Position numbers and translations under genes: made by a program. A model generated the notes under the pieces. It was not told where the DNA came from. It saw only the letters and a program-made list of their open reading frames with translations, and did not search any database. From positions 189,602,962-189,666,961 of the forward strand of contig OY986438.1 in assembly GCA_963920525.1 (NCBI GenBank): 64,000 nt of DNA, written 5' to 3'. The stretch's first letter is position 1. Each line of letters starts with the position of its first letter. This stretch comes from Dichetophora obliterata. Taxonomy: Eukaryota; Arthropoda; Insecta; Diptera; Sciomyzidae. Shown here in pieces: positions 33,271 through 42,819 of this stretch.

Positions 33271-36170
33271 TTGAATTATACCGAAAATTTCACTCTGAGC
33301 CCAGAGCCTTTTTTATTTTTCAAAACGTGTATTTAGTGATCCTTAATCAAATTCTGCGATTTTTCTATCAGTGTTATTTAATAGATTTCCTTAGACACCT
33401 GTTCGACGAGTATTTAGTTACACATTGCTTAACGGACCTGTGAAGTATTAAGTATATACTTTATTCAGTATCGTACAAGTAGCAAGGTACTTAAAAAATA
33501 AGTACCAAGTACAAGTACTTCCATATTTATACATAAAATTTTCAAGTACAAGTACTGTACTATCAAGTATTTTTCAAGTACGTTGTTAAGTACTTGGTGA
33601 TTTTGGCATCACTTAAATTAAAATTATTTTAAGTACACTGTTAGAATCTTGGACTTAATCGGCATGCAAGCACTGATGTAAATAAATTTTTAATAAAATC
33701 CCTACCGCATCTCAAGAAAATTCTTCTTTACCCTACAAGTTTCTCTACATATTTATTTCATAGCTTCAGCTCAAAGTTTTCCCACAGCAAAGCACTTTTT
33801 GGGAGGTGTTTCGAAAAATATTTCAATTTCTTTTGACCTTTTAATGGAAAATACGTCTTTTTGTTGAAATTTGCTTTGAAAAATCTTCAGGAGATCAGAT
33901 TTTCTTGACTTGAAAGCATCCGTTTCAATTTTTCGAGCCATCCCTTGAATCCACCGATCTCTAGCCAGCTGTTGTTATATTTTTATTTTCTGTACTTAGC
34001 ACACCGCTTCACAGCATCCGTTTCAGAAAAAGATGAATCGGAAGAATTGTTAATTTTCCTAAAAACATTTTCGTTGACAATTTGTTAAGTATAACTTTTG
34101 AGGCAACTGACGATTTTCATTTATTAATTCAGACTCTGATTATGTATTTTTTTATAGCAATTTATTCGGTAAATTGAATCTTGTAGAAAAATGTAAAAGA
34201 GATCGCTGCAAAATTATAATTAACCCATTAACCACGGCTCCCAAAAGCTTCGTACAATTTCTTTTAAATTGCTTTTGCTTTCTTATACTGATCACAGAAA
34301 CTACCATACCAAATTTCAACTTTGTACCTTTCACCGTAGTCGAGATATGAGTTGGGTATAAAAATACCCAACAGTCGTAAATGTGTTCTAAATGGGCACA
34401 AATTCCTTTTGCAACGACAGCACAGTTTTATATCAGGAATTTTCTTACCAACAGCAAGTATAGTTGGTTAAATTGTTAAGATAAGACTTTAAATTTTTTT
34501 TTATTTATACAATTTTTTACAAATGATAAAAACACAAATTTTCTGATTTTTAAACTAAACCACTTTTGACTTTGAACATGTAGTAGTTAACGTAAAAATT
34601 TCTTGACACACTTTTCCTTAAATGGATAAATTCCAAAAACAATTTATAGCTCTTTGTTTTCCTAAAGCAACAAACAAAAAATTAAACACTTAGCTGTTAC
34701 CAATCCTGAAATATATTCAATTCTGCAGAAGCATTTTAAAAAATACCAAACCGCGGTTAATAGGTTTAGCATGCTTGGTGACAAAAGAGTATGCTCAAGC
34801 ACAAAGTTCTTTAAAAATCTTGCTGGTCAGTCGGTGTGTTCAAGCATATGTGAAGATTTAACATGCTCAGATTATTCACACTGAAACAATTTCAAAATCA
34901 ATTAAAGAAATTATATGCGAACATAAAATGAAATTTATTTTAACAATAAAGAGACAAATTTTAGATTTTTGAAAATTCCCTACTTTTAAGTGTATATTAA
35001 GTATCTGCGCTTTTTTCCCTACATCGCAAATTTAAGGCTGAATTTGCCTGCATGTAGCCTCTTTTCCCTACTATTAACATCACTGCATGCAAGTTTGAGT
35101 GACTGCTTGGTAGATCTTGACACAACAGTCACTGAACATCAGGAAGAATTTTTTGATTTTGGTAGATTTATATTCACAAATAAAAAAAGCTATGCTCTTT
35201 TACATTTCAACATTTTTATGTAGATAAATCGAGCGAAAATTTGACGCCAACTCAATCCACATCATTGCAAAGTGCAGATTGAAACAAAATTTTCGAAGAG
35301 CAATTTTTTAAATCCATCAATGATAAATCTGCAAAATTTGAAATGTTGCACGATTACCCTCTTACGAAGGACTTATAAATCAAGATGTACACACCTCTTA
35401 CATTTAACGACTAACGCAGTGATGTGAACATTGACGATTTTTGGCACTAATTATGACGTGACAATTTTCTTTAATTTTTATGCAAAAAATTACGATTTTT
35501 AGTTGACTCTTTTTTTTACTATTAAAAATTTAATTTAAGCAAGAGATTCAAGTTGAGATTAAAATTTAATTTCAACTAAACTTGGTTTGCGTAAGCGTAC
35601 TGGGTTGCTGCAGTTGCTGTCAAACTGTAACGATTATTTAGTGTGTTTGTGGCCTTTTATGTTTTGTTTTCTTGCTTTCTCTTATTCTTGTTGTTTGCCG
35701 CCAAGTGAAGTTCAATTGGATTATATTGCAGTTATATATTTAACTGAAAAGTTAAGCATTATTTCCAATCTTTATATAATAACCAATAATCAAACTACCC
35801 TGAAGTAAAATAGTACCTTGAAATCAAATTCTAGTCAAAGTTTTATATGAATTTCAAACTCTAATTGCATCTTATAATTTTTTATCTTTATTAATACATC
35901 TATTCTATTTTATATTATTAATTTAATTAATTTAATAAATTAATTTTTTAAGATGATAATTTATTTTTTATTTAAACATAAGTATACTTATATATAAAAA
36001 TATGCTTTTGAAGAAAAATTTATTGTATTGTAGTACTGATTTGTAGTGAATTACGATTTTTGACGATTTTCATGGAGTGTTAATGACGATTTGTTATTTT
36101 TTTCATCCCATCCCTGGACTAACGTGACTTTTATGTAACGTTTCTTAAATTGTTATTTATAAGCAATTGT
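33271..36170. other. Intergenic; AAGTAC low-complexity cluster at 33470-33600
   Basis: No gene. Between 33470 and 33600 the words AAGTAC / GTACTT occur about a dozen times. Near 35410-35530 and 36050-36110 TGACGATTTT and TACGATTTT words recur, perhaps the two ends of a worn element. Open frames here show no domain. Confidence 0.4.
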
Positions 36171-36174
36171 TAAG

Positions 36175-36548
36175 CCCGGTTTTCATGTGATCTTCTAAGA
36201 TCTCCGACAATCACATCTTCTGCTATAGTGAGCAAGATGGATATGTTAACGCATCTTTGGAATGCTATAATATAGTATATCAGTGTATAGTTGTCAGTGA
36301 TGACAATAGCCCAACAACAAAGAACCTAAATGGCTATCGTATTTATAGCAAGTGATAGACTTTTATAGCAGTAGTTAAAAAAGTTGATCTCGATCTTGTA
36401 CGATCTCTCAGCATCACATGCTATAAAATGTAAAATGTATGTCTTTTTCACTTTTCATAAAAAGGCACTCGCATTCTATTTCTTTTCCACAGAAGACGTG
36501 ATTATGGGAGATCTAAGAAGATCTTAGAAAATCACATGTCAACCGGTC
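36175..36548. mobile_element. MITE with CCGGTTTTCATGTGAT ends
   Basis: The left end CCGGTTTTCATGTGATCTTC and the right end, whose reverse complement is CCGGTTGACATGTGATTTTC, are inverted repeats that continue through TAAGATCT. GTTAAGC lies just outside the left end and CATTAAGC just outside the right end, a possible imperfect target duplication. Confidence 0.65.
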
Positions 36549-36553
36549 ATTAA

Positions 36554-36647
36554 GCTTCACTTCCATTTTTGTTTGCAATCATAAAGAAGTTGCTAGTGTT
36601 GCTTCACTTCCATTTTTGTTTGCAGTCATAAAGAAGTTACTAGTGTT
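36554..36647 (+). repeat. 47-bp tandem duplication
   Basis: GCTTCACTTCCATTTTTGTT begins at 36554 and again at 36601. The two 47-bp units differ at about two positions. It adjoins the right end of the preceding MITE. Confidence 0.9.
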
Positions 36648-36741
36648 GCTTATTATTAAAATAGCAGATATCCCAAAAATCCGTAAAAATATCCTCAAAA
36701 GCACAACAACACCAACACTTTAATCCCTCTATTTGACATTT

Positions 36742-36836
36742 TCAGTCCACAAGGACCAAAATCCACTGTCTCTGAAATTTCGTGGACAGTAGCGCTAAAA
36801 GTGAACAGTGAACCGCTGGCAGAGAATCAAATGTGA
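36742..36836 (+). promoter_or_regulatory. Possible initiator and noncoding first exon
   Basis: TTTTCAGTCC at 36739-36748 fits the arthropod initiator TCAGT. About 95 bp downstream AATCAAAT is followed by GTGAGT (36833), an excellent splice donor. The arrangement would suit a short untranslated first exon of a gene whose other exons lie elsewhere, but no coding exon is recognised downstream before 42.8 kb. A GTG-initiated open frame from 36833 to 37189 has no domain and is not called. Confidence 0.25.
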
Positions 36837-36839
36837 GTG

Positions 36840-38245
36840 CGGTAGTAAAAATTTTTAAATGTATTGAGTTTTTCGTACTTGCACTGTCCCGTGTAGTTGC
36901 TTACAACTATTTAAAATTTTTCCACTCCGGTTTATTCGTATCCTTACAACTAACATTTAGAAACACTGTTTATGTCAAATGCAGCGCTGCACCGGTATTG
37001 AACACTGTATCTGTTCACACTTCAAATCGCTCATCAAATCGTTTGACCACAAAAGTGATCATACTCTTCAAGTTTTTCCTCAAATTTCATTTTGTCTTGA
37101 ACACCGAAGTCGCACATCGCGATGAAGGAAAATTTTTAGTAGCACTTGTTATTGAAATCGTATTGGAAGAGGAAGAAATTATTTTATAAATTATTTGATA
37201 GTTATTTATTATTATTTTATTATTATTTTCTGCCGCTCCTTCTTTTGCCGCGATGTGCTCAAGTTAAAAACATTTGAAGTAGAATTATGTCTTACAGCGC
37301 GGTTTGGTTTGCAAATTTTTCAAGCACATTAGCTGCTTATGGCTGTTGTTATGGCTAGTTTGGTTGTTGTTGTGGTTGTTGGTTTGGTTCGCAATCGTGT
37401 CATTTGTAATTGTGCCGCTTTTGTTGTTGTTATTGTTGCTGTTTTTAATATGTATGTAAAATTTACATAAATATATACACTGTTGCTTTTATTTTCAGCA
37501 ACATAAATACAATAGAGAATTTAGATGAGTGTAGCTATAGAGCCAGTTTATATTTTACTATTACACTGGTTTGTGCATGCGTTACTAAGCATGCATTGTG
37601 CTTTGAAGAACCCATTTATTTTTTAAATATAATAAATTCGAATTATTTCTATTTATGCATTATATTTTTTCCATATTAAAAATTTATTTTTAACTTAAAT
37701 TTAAATTGTAAATTACTTTTAAAATATACATATATATGCTTTTTACTGCAGGAAAAAGAAGTATTTGATATTTTTCCGAAATATTTATTTCCATTTATTA
37801 AACATAACTTTGAATTACATTTAAGTTAAGCCAACATAAAAATGAGCAAGAACAACAAATTCACCATATTTGTTTTTAAATAATTTTTATTAAGAAGATA
37901 AATTAAGAAGATAAATGAAAAAAAAAACAGAACTTTTCTCTATTATTGTATAAAAAGGAATTCTACGTCTTACAACACTATCGAAACTGTGTCTTTTTTT
38001 AACTGATGAAATCGTTCTACAGAATTTGACGAGTGTTCCATATTGGTCAAATCGTACGTCAAATCAGCAGAAAAATCAATTTATTTTTGTTTTCAGCAAA
38101 TGATTTGACAAACGATTTGATGAGTGTTCCGACTCGTCAAATCGCCATCAAATCCATATATATTTCTGTTGATCAAATCGTTTGTCAAATCATTTGATGA
38201 GTGATTTGATCAATATAAACAGGCCTATTTACCAAGAATACGGAT
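36840..38245. other. Intergenic; TTG-rich stretch and TCAAATCGT hairpins
   Basis: 37330-37440 is rich in GTTGTT words. 38030-38215 contains at least six copies of GATTTGA / TCAAATCGTTTG in both orientations, able to form hairpins and likely a worn inverted-repeat element. No gene recognised. Confidence 0.4.
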
Positions 38246-38275
38246 CCAGCTAAACACGTAACTGTTAGATAATGT

Positions 38276-39193
38276 CCCTACAAGAAGACTATCGGTTATT
38301 TAACTAAACAAAAACCGTTTTTCTAAACTGAAATATCGGCTACCCTACAAGAAGACTATCGGTTATTTAACTAAGCAAAAACGGTTTTTCTAAACTGAAA
38401 TATCGGTTACCTCTTCATACCAAGTTTCGGTTATGCTAGGAAGAGCCTCGGGAAGAAATTAACCGAAACTCGTGTATACGTGTGATCTGGCATCCCTTTT
38501 TCACACGTATCAATTTCCAATACCATTGAAATATAGCCGCCTCGCTCTCTCTCTAGTTAGGGTTAACATAAATACAGGTTATAGGTAACCAAATCTCACC
38601 AGATAAATCTAACCGAAAACTCAGTTATATGTAACCGTTAGATATAACGTAAAAATCAGTTTTATCTAACGTACCTCTTAAAAAATAAAAATGCATGCAA
38701 TTCGTTGGTGTCTTGAAACAAATGGTTTTAATTTATTATAACATTTTTTATTGTTGTTGTTGTTGTTCTTACTGTTGTTGCTGCTACTGCGAGCCACTTC
38801 TGTGCCGACGACTTTGGGAGTGGAATTAGATGTGGCGAATGTTGAAATGCTCACTGCATTCTTGATATTGGCAAGCGTGCTTATTGCCTCATCCTTCTTT
38901 GATAGGTAGCAGCGTTCCAACAGTAAGCAATTTAAAGATATTTCATTTTTTTATTGCAGAACTTGGTTTTTGTTAGCGAAACCAGGAATGGTAAACTACA
39001 ATGGCGGATATGCAAAAATTGGACATGATTTTTAATAATGATACCTTCTCTTTCTTTCACATGCACTTGCTAAAATGTTCATATTTTTCCCTGTTTCACA
39101 ATTTTTGACACTGAAATGAGTATGCGAATGTGGTTGTAAACAGAAAAATGTATGTGATTGTGTTAGAGTTTTGGTTAGCTATTTCTTGTAGGG
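38276..39193. mobile_element. CCCTACAAGAA element, copy A
   Basis: Starts CCCTACAAGAAGACTATCGG and ends TTCTTGTAGGG, an 11-bp terminal inverted repeat. The first 67 bp are tandemly duplicated (second start at 38343). It is nearly identical to copy C (40647-41500). It contains an 80-codon minus-strand ATG frame (38678-38920) shared by all three copies. Confidence 0.8.
38678..38920 (-). CDS. Conserved 80-codon frame inside element copy A
   Basis: Starts MERCYLSKKDEAISTLANIK, contains STPKVVGTEVARSSSNN, an asparagine run from a GTT/ATT triplet repeat, and ends FVSRHQRIACIFIF. The same frame is open in copies B (39462-39704) and C (40982-41227) with mostly conservative changes, although the copies differ in repeat length by whole codons. 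No domain is recognised. Because the copies are young, conserved openness alone does not prove translation. Confidence 0.25.
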   Translation of the reverse strand: MERCYLSKKDEAISTLANIKNAVSISTFATSNSTPKVVGTEVARSSSNNSKNNNNNNKKCYNKLKPFVSRHQRIACIFIF

Positions 39194-39970
39194 TACCTCT
39201 TTATACGAAGTTTCGGTTATGCTAGGAAGAGCCTCGGGAAGAAATTAACCGAAACACGTATATACGTGTGATCTGGCATCCCTTTTTCACACGTAGCAAT
39301 TTCCAATATTATTGAAATATAGCCGTCTCGCTCTCTCTAGTTCAGGTTAACATAAATACAGGTTATAGGTAACTAAATCTCACCAGATAAATCTAACCGA
39401 AAACTCAGTTATATATAACCGTTAGATATAACGTAAAAATCAGTTTTATCTAACGTACCTTCTAAAAAAGAAAAATGCATGCAACTCGTTGGTGTCTTGA
39501 AACAAATGTTTTAAATTTATTATAACATTTTTTATTGTTATTGTTGTTGTTGTTATTGTTGTTGCTGCTACTGCTAGCCACTTCTGTGCCGACGACTTTG
39601 GGAGTGGAATTAGATGAAGCGAATGTTGAAATGCTCACTGCATTCTTGATATTGGCAAGCGTGCTTATTGGCTCATCCTTCTTTGATGGGCAGCAGCATT
39701 CCACCAGTAAGCAATTTTAAGATATTTAAATTTTTTATTGCAGAACTTGGTTTTTGTTAGCGAAACTTGGAATGGTAAACTACAATGGCGGATATGCAAA
39801 AATTGGACATGATTTTTAATAATGACACTTTCTCTTTCTTTCACATGCACTTGCTAAAATTTTCATATTTTTCCTTGTTTCACAATTTTTGACACTGAAA
39901 TGAGTATGAGAATGTGGTTGTAAACAGAAAAATGTTTGTGATTGTGTTAGAGTTTTGGTTAGCTATTTCT
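39194..39970. mobile_element. CCCTACAAGAA element, copy B (left end missing)
   Basis: Begins directly after the terminal GTAGGG of copy A at TACCTCTTTATACGAAG, so it lacks the first ~70 bp of the family. It runs to GTTAGCTATTTCTAG near 39972, where the terminal TGTAGGG is also missing. It is more diverged than A and C. Confidence 0.75.
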
Positions 39971-40077
39971 AGCACGTTTCGTGTTATTTCCACATAAAAA
40001 AATCCATACAAAACTTGTTACATTTGTTCTAGCGGTAAAAATTATCGTAAGATTATTGATGACAGCAACAATTGCTT

Positions 40078-40492
40078 ATGCCCATATTACACGATGTCCG
40101 TTTGCTCGGTGTATACTTGGCCGTACAATATGGTTGTTGTATGGATGTTCTACAGAAAACTTTTGACAGTTTCGCATTGGAAGCAACAACAAAATTATTT
40201 GCACGTAGAGCAAACGGACATCGTGTAATATGGGCAATGGCAATTGCTCGGCGTACAAATAATTTTGTTGTTGCTTCCAATGCGAAACTGTAAAAAAGTT
40301 TGGATAATACAACAACATCCATACAACAACCATATTGTACGGCCAAGTGTACGCCGAGCAAACGGACATCGTGTATTATGGGCAAATGCGAAATAGTCAG
40401 ACATTTTGGAGAATACAACTACATCCATACAACAACCATATTGTACGGCCAAGTGTACGCCGAGCAAACGGACATCGTATAATATGGGCATT
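40078..40492. repeat. Overlapping palindromic modules GCCCATATTACACGATGTCC
   Basis: Ends of the type GCCCATATTACACGATGTCC and its complement GGACATCGTGTAATATGGGC occur at 40078, 40232, about 40385 and 40492, delimiting three modules of about 110-155 bp that carry TTGGCCGTACAATATGGTTG and GAAGCAACAACAAAATTATT in alternating orientation. A fourth, separate module lies at 41517-41673. Confidence 0.75.
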
Positions 40493-40646
40493 ACTATTAA
40501 GACGTAATGTAAAGTAACGTATAAATCCAATTTCCACGGATTTATGCATCCCGTCACGTTATGTTACGTTTATTGTAATCACTTGTATAAAATTGTTTCA
40601 AACAATAAGTGAAAGAACGCACTGCTTAATTGACATTAGATCAAAT

Positions 40647-41500
40647 CCCTACAAGAAGACTATCGGTTATTTAACTAAGCAAAAACGGTTTTTCTAAACT
40701 GAAATATCGGTTACCTCTTCATACCAAGTTTCGGTTATGCTAGGAAGAGCCTCGGGAAGAAATTAACCGAAACTCGTGTATACGTGTGATCTGGCATCCC
40801 TTTTTCACACGTATCAATTTCCAATACCATCGAAATATAGCCGTCTCGCTCTCTCTCTAGTTAGGGTTAACATAAATACAGGTTATAGGTAACCAAATCT
40901 CACCAGATAAATCTAACCGAAAACTCAGTTATATGTAACCGTTAGATATAACGTAAAAATCAGTTTTATCTAACGTACCTCTTAAAAAATAAAAATGCAT
41001 GCAATTCGTTGGTGTCTTGAAACAAATGGTTTTAATTTATTATAACATTTTTTATTGTTGTTGTTGTTGTTGTTGTTACTGTTGTTGCTGCTACTGCGAG
41101 CCACTTCTGTGCCGACGACTTTGGGAGTGGAATTAGATGTGGCGAATGTTGAAATGCTCACTGCATTCTTGATATTGGCAAGCGTGCTTATTGGCTCATC
41201 CTTCTTTGATGGGTAGCAGCGTTCCAACAGTAAGCAGTTTAAAGATATTTAATTTTTTTATTGCAGAACTTGGTTTTTGTTAGCGAAACCAGGAATGGTA
41301 AACTACAATGGCGGATATGCAAAAATTGGACATGATTTTTAATAATGATACCTTCTCTTTCTTTCACATGCACTTGCTAAAATGTTCATATTTTTCCCTG
41401 TTTCACAATTTTTGACACTGAAATGAGTATGCGAATGTGGTTGTAAACAGAAAAATGTATGTGATTGTGTTAGAGTTTTGGTTAGCTATTTCTTGTAGGG
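40647..41500. mobile_element. CCCTACAAGAA element, copy C (complete, 854 bp)
   Basis: Intact ends CCCTACAAGAAGAC (40647) and TATTTCTTGTAGGG (41500). It is inserted in sequence ending GATCAAAT and resuming ATTACGTTAC; no clear target duplication beyond AT. It is nearly identical to copy A, implying recent activity or conversion. Confidence 0.85.
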
Positions 41501-41516
41501 ATTACGTTACTTCTAC

Positions 41517-41673
41517 TATAGACGAGGTCCGTTTGCTCAGCGTACTCTTAGCCGTACAATATGGTTATTGTATGGATGTTGTTGTATTCTTCAAAATTTT
41601 TGACAGCCTCGCAATGGAAGCAACAACAAAATTATTTGTACGCCGAGCAAACGGACATTGTGTAACATGGGCA
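41517..41673. repeat. Fourth module of the GCCCATATTACACG palindrome family
   Basis: Shows GACGAGGTCCGTTTGCTCAG on the left, AGCCGTACAATATGG and GAAGCAACAACAAAATTATT inside, and GAGCAAACGGACATTGTG on the right. It is more diverged than the cluster at 40.1-40.5 kb. Confidence 0.7.
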
Positions 41674-41699
41674 AAACTTGTTAGAGCTGTCTAGCTGGG

Positions 41700-42815
41700 G
41701 AGGGAACTTTTGATAGGGATGTGACGAGCCGAATACTTTTTTAACTCGAGTAACTCAAGTTTAAATGATTTTGACTCGAGTAGAAACTCGAGTTGGCGAG
41801 TTATCGAATCAGCATTTCAAAGTCGAGTTAACAAAAAAAATTACTCGTTTTAAGTAAGTCAGCTTACTAAGGCGAGTAAGCGATTTCTCGCTCGTTATAA
41901 GTGAAATTACGTGAAATTTGCTCTTTTCAGGCCAGATTTTTTTCTATATAAAAAAAAAATACAATAAACCCTTTTCTACTATTATTAAAATTTTTCAATC
42001 TCGACACAAAGTTAATTCTATTATGCAGATATAAAACACACATTTATGAATAAATAGACTTGAAATTCTGCTCATAAGTTTTGATTTTTAATATGCTTAT
42101 ATGATTTTTAATACGATTTCAATATAAACAACAAAACCTATTTTGTACAGTTGATTTGTTTTTATATTTCTCAAGAATATCATAGATTTGTGATACGAAG
42201 CTACAGTAAAAAATTTAAATACCGCGAAAGTGAACTGCAATGACTCAACTTTTTGTTTTACAGAATGTAACTAGAATGTCTATAGTTTACAATAATCAAA
42301 ACTGTTTTCCTTAATTCTACTCGATTTACAACTATATCTCTATCAACACCGTAAAAATACGCATTTTTTTAAGGTAAATTAAAATTGAAAAAATAAAAAA
42401 TATATAAACACTATTTCACAAAAAAAAAATGGATTGTGTTGCTTAAATTTTAATTTTTTTAAAATAATGTACAAAAAAATTGTCCAAATTGCAGATAAAC
42501 ACGTTTGTCACTGCGCGTACTCAAAGTGAAAAAAATTATGACTTTCAAAGTGCATTGTGGGTAAGCGGCACAATATTTTTCAACAGTTTTTTCACATAGA
42601 GATGCAGAATTATATCTTCCAAACACTAAACACTACTATGTACCTTTAAATTTTTTTTTAATTTTAATTAATGCTTCCGTTCACCGTGAAATACTTATTT
42701 GGGCTTCACAAATACAGATCACCCATACAGACACCGGTCAAAATTCCTAGAGAAATTGATGTTTTTTCTTTATTACCGTCCAGCGTTTGTGTTTTATTAG
42801 TAATTATTTTAAATT
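41700..42815. other. Intergenic; CTCGAG-rich stretch at 41738-41900
   Basis: ACTCGAGT, AACTCGAG and related words occur about six times at 41738-41830, followed by plain AT-rich sequence. Probably low complexity; the CTCGAG core is also an E-box-like hexamer but nothing supports a regulatory role. Downstream flank of Rint1, whose AATAAA signal is at 42793-42798 (minus). Confidence 0.4.
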
Positions 42816-42819
42816 ATAT

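Larger units (their letters stand above)
38246..41698. mobile_element. Large nested element, outer family CCCAGCTAGACA
   Basis: The outer ends CCAGCTAAACACGTAACTGT (38246) and TTAGAGCTGTCTAGCTGG (41698) match those of two other copies at 48687-49470 and 57231-57876. Inside, sequence of the parental element is visible at 38246-38275 and from about 39970 (ACGTTTCGTGTTATTTCC, compare 48757), split by insertions: CCCTACAAGAA elements A, B and C and palindromic modules of the GCCCATATTACACG type. The whole is a 3.45-kb nest. Confidence 0.65.

Noticed and set aside
33470..33600. AAGTAC repeats as a binding-site cluster
   Set aside because: Irregular spacing and general low complexity; there is no gene nearby to regulate.
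36833..37189. 118-codon plus-strand frame
   Set aside because: It opens with GTG, which overlaps a better explanation as a splice donor (GTGAGT), and shows no domain.
39535..39720. Plus-strand leucine-run frame starting MLLLLLLLLLL
   Set aside because: It is the antisense reading of a GTT/ATT triplet repeat in element copy B and mimics a signal peptide by chance.
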